Assembly (NCBI GenBank): GCA_020746105.1
Contig: CM036621.1
Location: 22,340,501 to 22,404,500 of the forward strand
Direction: 5' to 3'
Length of the DNA stretch: 64,000 nucleotides
DNA from: Trogon surrucura
Lineage: Eukaryota; Chordata; Aves; Trogoniformes; Trogonidae
Part shown: positions 27,501-42,500 of the stretch, piece after piece
How positions within the stretch are numbered: the stretch's first letter is position 1
How the letters are laid out: every line of letters begins with the position of its first letter
Notes under the pieces: model-generated
Databases searched by the model: none
The model's input: the letters and a program-made list of their open reading frames with translations, nothing else
Told to the model about the DNA's origin: nothing
Position numbers and translations under genes: made by a program

Positions 27501-30500
27501 GTGTCCTTAAACACTGTAATACTGTTGTATTTAATGAGACTGATAGAGCCCATGAAGCCATTATTTCAAGACTGACTTTCTTGTGTGATCTATGGCTTCA
27601 AATTAAAACCCAAAAAAACAACATTGGAAGTAACACAACCATCATATTCTTCTTGCCTTTGATAAGGCTTGTACAATTTTTCTCAATTATGCTGATGATG
27701 GCCTCGCTGGTGGCTTTTAGACTCTGATTGAACAGCTCAGTTAAGCACCTGATGAAGTCTGGACATGTAAACAGCAACCCTGGTGATAACAGACCTTTTG
27801 CAAAGGTTAAGATACACAGATGAAGCAAGCCTTTTGCCACAAGGTTTAATCTCTTGAATCTAATTTCTCGTGAGACAAAATTGCCACTTAAGTCACCAGA
27901 GCCCTTGCTCCAGGATGGACTGCAGGAACAGAGTCGTCGTACCATCTTCAAGCCACCCTGCACTGGTACTTTTCTACTGGGCTGAGCCAATGCACAGTAG
28001 GATCAAAAAAGAGTCATCCATTGCCCATTTCAGTAGGCACTAGGAACAACTTTGTTGAAGTCAATGAAGGGACATGGGTGTGAAAAGAAGTTGGTTACAG
28101 GATCTTCAGGAAGTGATGGACCTTGATTGGACTTGGAAGCAAAACAGAAAACCCAGCAAAATACTAAGCAGAAACATTAAGTCCCAGATCACACTTGATT
28201 CTTACATTCCCATTAATTTAAATTTCTGTTCTCACTTGTCTAAAATCCTTGGCAGGTTTTATTAGGAGTGTGCCTTTACCTACTCCATGCATGGATCAAC
28301 TAATGAGCTGTTAAAGCACAAAGTCCAGTTTACATTTGGAATCTTGCGTGGAATTAGTGCTTCTAATTGAATCCTTCAAATTAATGCCTATACAGAAAAA
28401 TTATATTCTCATGTATCAAACTGGCCATTCACCAGTAATCTCATGCAGTATTTTCTAGCACTTACAGTGTCACACTTGTACCACTGGAGAGCACCTTAAA
28501 TGACCTGCAGTGATTTGTGCAGGACTGACTGATGGGATCAGACCCATGTCTCTGCCCTGTCCCCTGCCAAGTGTTCTCAGCCAAGCCTGTGGAATAAGAC
28601 TTTTATAAGGCCCCTAGCTGTCACAATTCACACCATTACTTACTGATTCAAACTGAAATTGGTAACAGCTCACTTAATACTCGGGGCTACACACTGGTGT
28701 AGCTGGGGAGCCAGCTCACATTCAGTTCTGCCACCCCGGCCACAGAAGTGGTGAGATCCAGCTGAGGAAGAAAGCAGCCCAAGGGGGATGGCCATGTCCT
28801 AACGCACCTCAGAGGTATCTCGAGACACATTACAGGCATTCTAAAAATTAGTTGTTCGGTATTTTAAGCATCAGAGGAACATAGAAACTGAGCCAGCCTG
28901 CTTTATTGCATAATGCCTTCAAACCTCCTGCATCAACTAATGCTGTGCCCTAGAAAAAGTACAGCTGGCAAAACAGCTGCTGAATAGGTCACAGTGTCAA
29001 ACATGGATTAAAAACTAGGGTTAGTGATCCATACTTAACACAGAAAATGACACGTCCAAAAGGAAAGAAGTCTCTCAATCCCCCTGGATCCTGCTTTATA
29101 GTGAACAAAAACGTTAGGAAGTTAAGCAAACCAGTTTTGAAAACAAAATATACAGAAAATATATCATACAAGCACTGCAATGTAAGCATAAGGAGTCATA
29201 TCCAAATGGGACTGGGCAAGCAGTTGGAGAGTATTTTACAATCGCAGGGTAAAGCCACAAACTAGAATAAAACAAACATTACCATCTTTTCGTTGTTCAG
29301 AACCGAGGACTTTCCTGGCTGATAATCATAAATGCTCCTGGGCTCTGCGCGGTATTTTCTGGTGTCCACCTTCTTGTCTGGAGGTTCCCAGTCAGTCCTG
29401 TGGAAAGCAAGCTCAATTAGCTCAAAACACTGTGGTTTCTGTGGACACAAGCATTTCATTTTGACAGGTGACTTCCCCTGTTACTTGTGGTTTAATCAGT
29501 GTACTTTTTTTTTTAACCTAGGAAAGGAGCCTGGTGCAAGCTGAACAGCTCAAATAGGGCTCTGGGCAGGCAGAGTTGGATACAGATCAGCTGATAAAAA
29601 TATTGGAGCAGAGAGGTTTCTTCCAAGTACTTTCAATAAACTTCCAGACTTAGTATCTTTCCTATTTGGAAATAGCTTAGTGATGGGCTTCAACTAAGCT
29701 CACATATATGAACATGTTCAAACTTTGAGCAGAACTCAGATTAAATCTCTTTTGCTAAACTTCTTAATTCTAGTCACATCTGACAATAACTACTACTGCT
29801 CTGGATTCTGGGGACACTTTGAGGTCCAATTTTCTCAGACCAGTATATCTAAAGATGGTTAAGAACAGTCCATTGACTACCCAAGCCACTATAATTTTGT
29901 GCAGCGTACACATTGGCACAGCTCGGATAATAGTAGTCACAAAGCATTAAAGGCCCATAACCTACAACGTTCGGCTCCTCTGAAAAGTAATATATTCAAA
30001 CGCTTCACGCAGAATAAGCAATGAGCCCCTAAAAGCCTAGAAATCAGGTCATTTAAGATAGTAAACTAATTCTCAATTTGCTCTTGATATAGAATCATAG
30101 AATCATAGAATGTTAGGGATTGGAAGGGACCTCGAAAGATCATCAAGTCCAATCCCCCTGCCAGAGCAGGAATGCCTAGATTATGCTACATAGGAACGTG
30201 TCCAGGCAGGTCTTGCATGTCTCCAGAGAAGGAGACTCCACAACCTCTCTGGGCAGCCTGTTCCAGGGCTCCGTCACCCTCACTGAGAAGAAGTTTCTTC
30301 TCGAGTTTAAGCATGTTCCCTTTGATGGGCAATGTTGTATGTGGATTTATCTCACCAAAAAAAGGTGAGGCATCTAACTATAACTGCTGTTCCAGGTGTC
30401 CTCCCACTTACACTACTGACCTGGTTTAGGATAGGAACAGCCCACTGAGTTGTACAGACTCTCTCTACCAGCTTAGGAGACTGAGACAAACAATGTTTCT

Positions 30501-33500
30501 GGGGTTGGTTCTGGGTTTTTGTTTGTTTGTTTGTTTTGTGGTTTTGGTTTTCCTGAAGTAAGGCAAGATGACAGCTAAAATGACTGGCCTACACTGTGTA
30601 GATTTCAATAAGGTTCATCTTTGCTGTCTAGAATAAACTTGATTGCTTAAGATTACAACCCCAGAGAAGCTTCTCCCTGCTGAAACACTGCTTTGTCACT
30701 AGATAACAGGAAGCACTACTTATTGTAATCTTTTCACTTGCAAGAGTTTTCTCAGAGGGCCAATGTACTATGCCTTCAATTCCTGCATCAGGAAGATGTT
30801 CTATCAGCAGACTTTGTTTCCTAATCTGGTGGCCTGAGATGCTCACTGAATTAGCAATCCCAAAACAATAGCATTGCTCATTTGCAAATGAAAAACATTA
30901 AGAGCATGTGGAAGTTGGTGAGGAAGGAGCAGTTCAACAGCTGGGAGAATTCAGCAATGCTCATTGCTTGTTCTGCTTTCTCCTCATTTGGTAAACGCAT
31001 TCATTACTGTTACAAAGAGGTTTAAAATACATGGTAATAAACAAAGCAAAAACCCATGAGAGAAGCAATCTTGAAAGATCAGAAATTACACTGTTAACTA
31101 GAACCTACATCCAGCAAAGTTAATGTGAGCCGGACTCCTCAGAGAGAGAAAATGTAACAGAACTTTTACCGAGGTGCAACATAAATCCAAATTTTGCTTT
31201 GCCACAATTATCGCTACTTGCTACAGTGTCACACCAAGCCAAGAGTTTCTGCTGTGCCTCTGTGGTAGGCACCCTATAGGCTGACATCCAGGCAAACACT
31301 CGTCACCCAGGTAGCAAGCTATGCAACTGACTGTGTGATGCCTGGTAAAAGAAGACAGCCAAGACAGGGGACTGGGCGGTGACAATGAAGGAGTTCACTG
31401 CTGACTAGTAAAACAGTCAAGGTCAAAACTACCTCTCCACTTCCCCCAAAAAGTTTAACTGGAATCGTAAACCTAAAGCTTCCATCTTTGCTCCCTTCCC
31501 ATTCACATCTTTCAGAGAGTCTTCCAGTACTGATCCAAGTGTATCTTAGTTTAGTTCACCTTTCCGGGCTTGTTTTCAGTGATGAAGTACGGTTTGGCAG
31601 CGGCAAAGTGGCAGACCTCTTAACAACTTTCTCTGAATCAATACTGTCTGCCTCACTCTTGGAGCGGGGAACTGAAAGCTGAGTTCTGCCTGTAAGATAA
31701 GTCAAATGTAGGAATATCAGTGAATAAACACATGCCTTACATGCCCTTTCTGTTTGACAGATTACACAAGAACTGAGAATTACTTACTGTCCTCAGAATA
31801 GGAATAACGAGGAGAGTATGAATCAGAATCCTCATCTGAAAGACAAAAACATTTTGCAAGCTGAAAAAGCCTTGCAGAAAAAGCACCAGAGACCCTTTTC
31901 ATTTCTTCTACTAATACATTGGCCATAATTTGAGCAATATGCCCAATACTTACCACAGGGAAAGAATCCTATAAAAGAAAATCCCAGTGAGGTTTAAATT
32001 GCACTTAAATGTAATTCCTAGATTAGATATAAACATTAATGTACTACTTAGAGCAATACTTTCATCCAGGCTCTCAAAGCACTTTTGAAAACAATCGCTA
32101 TTTATCACAAAACTCCTCTACAGCAAGGGTTATTAGATCCATTTTATCAAAAGTGGAAAGATAAATACAGGCTCTAAAAGTGGTAGTATATGCCTAAAAT
32201 AACTCATTAGGTGCTAGACACAGCAATAGAGCTGAGGAGTCCTGTTCCCAATCACATACAGTAACTGCTGAGACATCTTCCTTGTATTAACTTGCACACC
32301 AAGCTGAAGCATGTTTACTGACTCAGATTATATTTAAAGTGCAGATGATGTTCCTGGCATAAGACACAGTTATACTTGCACCAAGCCACTCTCCTTTTTC
32401 TGAAGAGTTTACTTTTTAAATAGGAAAGACCTGTCTATAGAATGCAACAGAGAGATTCAAGCAGCTCTAGAAGAGCTAGCAACGACACCAGTGTAACTGG
32501 CTGAGTGGTGTGGTTCTCTCTTTGACAGTGAAAATGTCATGTGCCCAGGACACAACTGCTACCTTGGGCCATGGGAACACATACTGCCTTATTCAAAGAC
32601 AATACAGGACTTCAGTGCACAAGGCAGATGTGCTCAGAAAGAAGGTGCGAAGATGGCAACATCACCACGCCCCACTTTACAGGTAATGGCCGCAAAGACT
32701 TTGTCTTGACCAAAAACCTAGCAGTACCTTTCTACCATCTTCAACAGGCTTTAGAATGAATCTTCAATGAATTGCAGGTTGTAGCAGGAGGATTTGGGAT
32801 CAGATACAGGAACCAGACCCACAGGCCCATCACCTTTCTCTGCTGATGAGGGTTCAGACTTGCAGGGATGTGCATATGAGACATCTACAGGACTTCCAAG
32901 GCAAGATGCAGAGAAGTGCAATGCAATAACTGCAGAGAACTGTGAGCAAAGGTCTTACTAACACCTCTGTGAAGAAACCACTAAAGGTGACAGATTAAAA
33001 GATAAAAAATAGATTAAGCTAAAATAAGCTAGATAAAGAACATACAAGAAAAGGAAAAAAGTGATATGTGAATTTAGTGGTGTTGGTCAACAAACTGAAA
33101 CAATTTCCAGATCTTCTCTCAAGAACAACATCGATCAGCTGCTACACCCAATCTCATCTGCTCAAAAAAACCAACCTGGCTAACACAGCTGACCTGAAAT
33201 TGCACTCAAGCCTTAATCAAGCCTTTCAGGAAGGCTCAAAGAAATCTTAACTTTTAATCTCTCTGCTGAGTTCACTTGGTGAATGAATTAAATGACTTAA
33301 CTTCCAAACAGACCACTATTGTCTCTGGTGTGCTTAGCATAACCTCCAGGTTAAAAAATAGTAAAGGTCAAGTTTCAGGTCAATTCTCGTATTTTAAACC
33401 TAAATGACAGAAAAAACCAAATATTTATGTATTTAATATTATTACACTGAAATGTTGACAAAATTAACTGGTATTCCTATACAAAAGTTGGGTTTATTCA

Positions 33501-36500
33501 GATGGCAAAATACTTGGTAAAATACAAAACTTGCGGTGCTTACAAATACAGATGAACGAATGTCTAAAACTATCTTCACAGCCGTTCACCTCTCGTAGTC
33601 TTATTTAGTGCTGGTGATCAATGAAAAAACCTATTTACTTACTTGAAGAGAAATATTAATATTCATCATAGCTCACCATTCAGACATATAATAAAAAATG
33701 CACTTCAGATAAGTGCTATCTTCCAATTTTTATTATTCTAATATCTACAATAAGGAGAACAGGTATGTCTTGTCTCTTCAAGTATCTTATGAAAAGTGTC
33801 TACATTTCTTCCCTTTTTACAGCAGGGAATACTGAAACACTGAAATCTGGAAATGACTTGATAAAGACCTAAAGAGTAGATCAGAGATGAACACCAAAAC
33901 AAGATCTCGTGGCTCTCAGAGCTGCATTCCATCTGTGGGACCCTCCTTAATGGAACAGGGTATCACCAATTTGTAATTTCAAAATCCGATTCCCATAGCG
34001 AGAAGAAGCTGTTCTCCTGTAGTCCATAGAGAATCTGCATTTTTCTCTTGCACTGGCCATATTCTCTACATTTCTAGAGAGCCAAAATGCATTTCAGAGG
34101 GGATCCCAAATCTTAACATTTCTATGAGATCCTATGCATCACTCCAAAGCAAAACAACTCAGAAACTGACTGTATGAAATTGAGATTTAACTCATCCCTG
34201 TACAGACACTTTGCCACTGAGTATGTAACTCCGAAATGTTTTCTAAACATGAAACATGCACTCCAACCCATCTACATCACCAGATATTCCAGATTCCCTA
34301 TCAAGGAAAGAATCCAAGCAAATATTAGAGAAATCTCTCCCAATATATTGAGAATAAAATGCAAGTGTTTGGCCCAATAAAATTTCAGCTACTTAAACCA
34401 GCAAATTACTATCATATGCATATTTGTAAGTGCACAGGGGACATTTATGGGAAACCAGGATCTTAATATACTATCGTTATTAGTTTTGCACACTATGCTA
34501 GTTCAGACAACAGTAAAATTGATTTTCAAACTTCATTATGAACAAGAAAACTGTATCTCTGTAAAACTCCTTTATCAATTAGTCACTGAGACTCTCTGTT
34601 TATCTATCATCCATACCCACATACCATCCTGCCAACAGAAAATAATTTACAGGACTTTTCACCTACAGCTTTCACGAAAAAATAAGCAAGTACCTTAGAT
34701 AACTGTGTGACATTAGTCCACATTCATTTTAACAGTGAAGTGCACTGTTGTGCATCTTGTCATCATCGAGTATCTCAGTTAGAACCAATATTGTACGATT
34801 TCTTCTTACACAGTACCCACCAGATGTTTAATATAAACATTGAACGAACTGGTTAATTAATAGTCTCACCAGGGTTGGCTTGAGGCACAGGCTAATTAGG
34901 CAAGTTCCTAAATTGTAGGATCTAAAGTGCCACCAAAGCACCACATCAGCAAGGCTGTCACCCACAACAAGTTCCCAATCAGGAAATGTCTGTGCGTCCA
35001 ATGTGTGCAGCGGATTCCAGTGTTTCTCATATACACGTGTTTCCATGCATACGCACACAGTTACAGATTATCACCGTAACAGATGCTATTTCACCATCTC
35101 TGAATCAGAGGATTCTGGTTTGCATATGAAGTTTAAAGGAACCTGCTGAGCACATCAAGAGGATAAGGTAAGGACAGTGTTACTTCAAACTGCAAGATGT
35201 GCTGATGAGACTCTTGAACTCTGTCCTTGCCTAGATATGCCAAATGCACCTAAGGCCAGCCCTGAACCTAAATTACCAAGTCGTATTTATTTTAAAAGAC
35301 TACATTAAAGGACTGATCCAAAACCCACTGAAGCAAGCAGCCTTCTTACCCATAGACTTCAGTGGCATTTTGGGTCTGGCCATGTTAAATAATCACTGCA
35401 CGCACATGGCTAAATACAACTGATAAGCGCATAAAACCAAGCAAATCCCAAGTCTGTAGCATTAGTCAAATATTAGTTACAAAGCCAGAGGAGCACTGCA
35501 AAGCCGAAAAGGCATCATACAGTCAAGGCAATGCTTAGAGTGCGGCAAATCATTACGATGCAGCATAATGCTCAGCAACTAGAAAAAACTCCAGGAAGAA
35601 AATAAATGGATAAGGCAGCATTTGTGCAGAGAAGAGATACATGGTCCTTTATTATTACCTTCAGAGATAGGACTAGGAGTAGACGCAGGAAACTGGTATG
35701 TAGGAGAGTAAGGATTGTCTTCTGCAGCAGAGAAAAGCAGTGCATTTTGAGACTATCCACAGTAAAGTGGAGGTTCTGCTTCATCCCCCAATTTCCTACC
35801 ACCAAATGATTTTATTGCCTACTTTAATAATACTAAATAGCATCACACTTAAAACCAAAAGATTAATAGATTAGCATAGATTTAGTTATTTAATGCATCA
35901 CACAAGGAGGAATACCGGGCATAACTGAATTTCCAGCCGGTGTAACACATGGGCAACGGAAATCTAAACCTGAATCTAGTTACTATTAGGGTGCTACAGT
36001 ACAGTTAAAGCACAAGACAACAGATACTCTGACTAAACTTCTGGTACCTTCATTTTTTTGCTGGATTTCAGGAAGTTCAGGAAATATGTAGGTAGGGCAA
36101 TAGGGGTTTTCTTCAGGAGTGTCTAAGGAGAGGAACATGATTTGCAAAAAAGAACAGAGAGGACAGATTTAAAAGGGAAGAAGGGCAAGACAAGAATCCA
36201 TACAAGCTGACTGCAGAGCAGTTCCTCTCATGCTGATATTTTAGCATGACACAACCTAGATGCCTCTCTGCTCACTGTTGCCTTGCATGGCTGGGCCCTG
36301 CAAAAGATCCTGGAAACTGAAGGGACTGTAACTCTTTCTCCTCCTGAAGCGTGGGCTCTGGCTGAGCTGAAGAGCCTCTGTTAGGAGCACTGGGATTAGG
36401 AAACAGTTCAACTCCTGCTTATTCCATCCAACACAACATAGCATTGATCTATGCGTAAAGCTCATTGTGACAGCACCTGCAGCAGCAAACACAGCTCCAG

Positions 36501-39500
36501 TTTTACATGCTCTATGTTTTATTATATAAGCACAGCTCTGAACTGCATCAGCCTGTGTGTCAGGCTGCTCAGAGGTTTCAGTTTGCAAATGCTACTGCAG
36601 CCATTTCTCGCACGGAAGAACGAACATGAACGTATCAGCAGGCAGGCCCCAAAAGCAGGGGATGCCCCGAGAGTGCACCACCACAAGGTTTGCAAGTGCT
36701 TGCCACAATTTAAGGTTTATGATAGGAGAAAAATTGAGGTTTTGAAAAAGCAGATTTCAGGTTCTGAACTCACCAAAAATCAATGGAAACCTTTCCATTG
36801 GTTTCAGTGAGTTTCAAATCAAGCTTGGTTATGCACATACCAAAGCTTTACAGCGTAAAAGTTTTCTCTTACGCAGAGAGTAGCTTCAGTGAGAATCTAA
36901 TGCCCTTTAAAAATGGGGGTGGGGGGTTAGTTGCTAAAATGGGAGTTCAGGGATTTATTTTCTCTAAGTATGGAATTATTAGCAGCTTTTTGATCTGAAA
37001 TAGCACTGCTGATTTCATGAGGGCACTGCAGTTCACCTTTCAGAAAAAACTCAGACCTTTCTTTGGACTTCACTGTTCCCTAACCTTTGACTTCAGAGAT
37101 TTCAAATACATTGGTTGAGTTCTGTGGTGCAGAGTAAACACCAGTTAACATAAAATGCTTTTATATAACGTCCAGTACAATTCTTCACATGAATGAAACA
37201 AAATGTTATAAAAGACTGCCTTGAAAGTAAATTTAAAACATCTGTGTTACAGTACCTCTGTTTAGTTTGTGGATCTGTTTGAACATTGTCTTGTACCAGT
37301 CCTTTGATCTGTCTGTATTCTATTGGAAAAACAAACATACACATAAATAATCACAACCATGAATTCTACCAGCCTTTCATCTTGTGCATCTTCAAGCAAT
37401 GAAAAAGTTTTACAATCTGCTACGTGAAATTAATATGTTGAAATACGAGTGATTTCACTCAGATACATAATCCTATATGTACTGAAGCTACAGACTTAAG
37501 TTACTAATAACATACAAGCCTTACAGAAGTAGGTTGTAACCTGTGCAGAACTGTAAATTATGTGGAAGGTTTTGCATATTAATCTGATTTGACATCTAAA
37601 AGTAGCCACTTTGCCTATTTTAGTCATATGTACTGATTTCCTAAGTATTCAATGGACAGTTAGAAACATTTAGCGCTCAAATCACTCCAGACACTAGTTG
37701 TAAGAACAAGTGAATAAAACAGTATTCTCAAATATTACAAAAAGAGATATAATTTTCAATTCTTTTCCCTCTGAGGCAACAGAAACAGGTCACTGATAGC
37801 AAATGGAATTGTTCATAACACACATTAGAACTAGAATTCTGTCTCCTCTTAAATCTCTGCAGTCTCTGGAGCTTGACAGAATTCCTTGACACCTAACAGG
37901 AGCAGAATCTGGTCCAGGTTTTGTGCGTTAACCACATGCTCAGTGTTTTCTTACCCTCAGTGGAATGCCAATGTCATCGACAGAGGTATCAGCCATGCGC
38001 TGAGGGCTCTTGACAATGCTTCTCTTCTCCTCCATTGCCCTCTTCTCACTTGGCACTGTCTCCTGAAACAGCTTCTCCCGCACGAGTGCCGAATCAACTT
38101 TATCAGAAGCTAGTCTGTCTGGCACTGAATCTGGAAATAACAAAGTGATTTTTATCTCATCCCAACATTTCGCTGCATCACCACACTCCACTCTCTTAAG
38201 GCAGAAATCCTAGCAAGTAGTTGATGAGACAGACTGTGCCACTGCTAGTTGTGGTTAGCATCTGGATCAAAGGAAATCTACCAAGAAAACGTTCGATGCT
38301 GGTAAAAGCAGGTTAGCATCTCTCAGGTAGCATCTCATGACAGTCTCATCTGTCTCACAAGACAAGAGAAAATTTTGGTTTCAAGGATTGTTTGGGAGTT
38401 TGGTTTTCTGCAATCTCATTCTTCATCAAAAAACATCAGTGATACAATCTCCCAGACATCTTTTTTCTGCTGGTGATTTCAATCTAATGGAGCATCCTAT
38501 ATGACAGTGGGCTCTAAATTTTTAACTGCTTGCACTCACCTGTCTGACAATCCCATCCATTAGATTCAGTATACGATGCTTCAAGTTCATCTCTGTGCCC
38601 TAACTAGAGTTTGTAAACAAAAAAAAATCCCATTGTTGTTTAAGCAAATATATGATTACTCTTGCACAGGTGGGGAGGAAACAACTAATTGCTCCAGATC
38701 ACCTTGCTCCCACCTGAAATTCCTTGACCCTATCAGACTGACACCCAAATGTAGCAGCAGGCATCACCAGTCAAGGAACCAAGGGAGTGCAGGTTGCTCT
38801 GAAGCTCCGCTATGCTTTGGAGAGCTATAGCACAGCAACCCTTAGGCTCTGCCAAGGACTTTTTCTATGTGGAATTTCTGCAGAGGAAACATCTGTGATT
38901 TTACAGTCTGCCTCATCAAGACTTTGCCAAGGCCTATCCTTTGTACATCACCGCATGCATTGAAGAGAGAGATAGAGAAATATGTGTGTTCACATGCACA
39001 TCACCGTACTACCCAAAGCCATTAAATGTGCAGAAATCTGAAAGGGCCAGTTAGCAGAGGAAAGGCTCGTGCATAACAAAGCATTGGTCTGTTGGTACCT
39101 TGAGCAAACACAATTATGCCCTGTGAAACTCAGTACCTGACGGATTTGTATTTGAGTGGTTAGTCTGAAATTACCATCAAACTTTAAGTCTTCCTCCCCT
39201 TTAAGAAAAAAAGAAATAATGCCTACAAATGCTCAAAATGGGGTAAAGCATTTATTAATCCTTGTGCATGATCTTTTCCCCTACCTGTGAATGTGTGTGT
39301 ACCATCTTTTGGTCCTTCTGTGTCTCTAGCACACAGGTCTTTCCATTTTATAGAAAGTTTTTGGTCCATTTCCATTACTAAACTCTTTACTCTGCCTCTA
39401 AGGCATGCTCCAGGGCATGGAAGGAGCAACTGTGGCTACGCCATTATTCCATAACCTTAAAGGTAAAGGGAAGCTGGTTTTCGGATGTGGCTGAGGATAT

Positions 39501-42500
39501 GCAGAGGATGCAAACTGTAGAAAAGGTGACAGCTTTCCTCCATTACTTATTATTATCAGTGCTGATGTTTCTCGACCAGAAGCTCAGGACTTGTAAAGTT
39601 GTTACTTTTCTGCAGGCTATAGAATTCAATGCCAGAGAAGGTCACAAAGTACTTGTCTAACTGGATTGGTAAATATATATTATTCCTCTTGGTTCCTTAG
39701 CTTCCTGCACTGGAAAAGCAGTTGACTGTTTTCCTGGTTGATCCCATCTGAAACTATGATGATAACATTCAAAATACCTAATACAGATGTAAACAACAGG
39801 GTAAACATACCACAATTTGATTTGCCAGTGCCATATCCATGATCCAAGCAAAATCTTTATTTTGATGATTTAGCAACAATAAAACCCACGACCTGGCATG
39901 TGCCAACAATCTCCCAATCATTAATTGACATCTTTAATAATATAACATGAAGGTTTGGGGGCTATCTAGCATGGCATAGCTGGGGGAAAATCTACCAGAC
40001 AGTTAAATCTATTTTAAAGGAGTTCTCAAAAATACTTTCTGGAGCGCACATGGAACTGGTTGAGGTGCTGGGCTGACACCCCTGGAGACAGGAAAGGCCT
40101 GTCTGACATCACGAGTTGTATTAGGGCAAGCCCTCCCTGTACACCCTGCTAGCTAAGTCCTAGCTCAGCAGACTGGCTGCTCAGCAGGTACTGCCAGCAC
40201 AGACACCTGCTGCATGGGTGGCTTTGCAGGGGGAAGGAACTAAAGCAGACATCTTTCACCACAGGTTTCCTACAATACCCTACAACCTGGACAATAACGG
40301 CTGAACTTCATGCTGACTTATGCAGTTCCAATGATTTCAAAAGAGTTTACAGAAGTACATATCAGGCTTTGAGGTATTAAGAGGTACTAAGACTGGCAGG
40401 CAATCCTTACACTTGCAGCTGAGAGGTGTCCAATGAGATGCCACCTACCCTACGGGAAGGAGCTGAAAGAAACCAGTGTAAGCTGTTATGCAGCCTGTCA
40501 CCTCAGCAGGGTGATGGCAGGGAGGAGGGACAGGCAGAGAGGAGAGACAGGCCAGTGTCGCAGCCAAGGAACCTGGTGGATGAAGTGGGACCAGGTCAGC
40601 AGCTGCCTCATGGGCAGATGTTGTCCCTCATGGGACATGGTCTTGGGCCCACACAGTATTTGTTTTCCTGTGTTTCTCCTTGTGATATTTAAAGTGCTTA
40701 GACATTCTCTGCGACTCTCTTCTCTCTCGCATTTCCATTAACCCTGCCATGGCCATAACCAAAGAATAATAACATGGGTAAGTGGTGCATAATGCACTGT
40801 TCCTGTAACACCCACTGCAGACTGAGTTACTTCTCCTTGGGGTGTGAGGAGAGAAAGATGACCAGGAAAACAACTTGTTTTTCTTTCAAGTACTGATTCT
40901 CACACCCGTTGCAAGAGCAGAGAGCTGCCCAGACAAGAAGGCTGGCAAGCACACAGGCATACTTGCACACAACATTTTGTCACCTATTTCTTGACATATA
41001 GCACAAATACTTTTGCTCTTGGAGTCATGTAAATACTGATTTTTATTTCTCTTCCTCTTCATAAGCAAGACTAACTCCAACGTCTGTGTAGAGAGTCTTG
41101 AGAATATGCCCCAAGGGAATAAACCTAAAGGCTCAAAAGGCAGCAGCAAAAGTCAACTAAAACAATCAAACTGTGCAAGTCTCCTGACCTGGGAGGAAGA
41201 GACATGTAATTTAAGGTTTTGGTGTATTAACATGTGGTCACACAGGTAGCATTTGGAGAAAAGACTGAAAACAAGCATTCAATGACCTCAACTAAGCCAG
41301 GACAAGTTATTTATACTAATTCCTTTGCAGTTCCTGGGAAGTGTGTTTGCTAAAGGTACTCCACAAGCTAACAAAGCAGCAGCTTTGCTCCAGCAGAGGC
41401 GGAAGTTGGGTAGTAGCAGACCTTTCACATCATACCTGCCAGGCTACTAAGCCTTTTTTGCTGTTCTGTGGTGAAGGAAGAAACAAAAAGAAATACAGAA
41501 CAAATGGGTGAGACATATACAGCAAGTGCTCGGGTGCTGCATTTCTGACAGGCAAGAAATATGCTTTAGACAGAACATCAGCAGCTGCTGGAGAGGATCC
41601 GTTCTCAAACACCCTGCAAAAGTAACAGCCCACAGTCCCTTCTCCACACAGCAGTCTCATGGAATAATACAAATCTCATGATGCAATGATCAATACATTT
41701 GCAAAGAGCATTTTTAAAATTTTTTCTTTTCTTAACGTCAGAGAATGAAAAAAGTTGGACCTGAGACAATCTGAAAAACAGTAAAGACTTAGAGAGTCAG
41801 CTAGACAACTAACTCATCATTAGCATGAAGTACACTTTGAAACAATAATGCTGTAGGATTTCTGAGACATACAGGAAAGGATCAAGTCATCATTGGTGCT
41901 TGCTGAGTCTCATCACATACTACTGAGATACAGATTCACCGATGTGTGCACAGACACAGCTTGGCTAAGGCTTTGATTCTCAGAATGGTCCCCCTGGTTT
42001 AGGGCTTTTCATTACTGAGTTCCTAGACTGGGACATCTGTGGGATCTTCCAGAGCATTTGATCACCCTGAAGTTGATGTTTACAGCTGCTTTCTAAAGGG
42101 ATGACCAAATAACTTGCCCAAGTCACAGCTGGGAATAAACCAAGAATTCTTAGCTCTCTCTTCTCTACTCTTTCTAGTTCCTAGCTACTAATCCTTTCAT
42201 TTAAAGCATGAAAGCCATTTCAACAGAATAAATTATTTTACTGGCATCCAAAACACAAACACTCCTGAAAGCTCATATTGTTAATGCAAAGATTAAAAAA
42301 ATTTAATATATTAATCACATCTGTTATACATTAACAACAAACCATGCCATGCTATGCCTGCCCAGGAAATAACTGCACTTTGCCATGGCGTGGGACACTT
42401 ACCAAGGAAATCCGCAGGGGGTACCAATGCTCCAGGTGTATGTGGCTTGCTAGCAAAACCCACCTTCACTAGATATTTATACCAAGTGGATCATCTCAGG

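Noticed and set aside
27598..27990. 130-codon open frame on the minus strand starting [13 protein letters not shown]
   Set aside because: Intronic, no family resemblance, no splice or promoter context; length is possible by chance.
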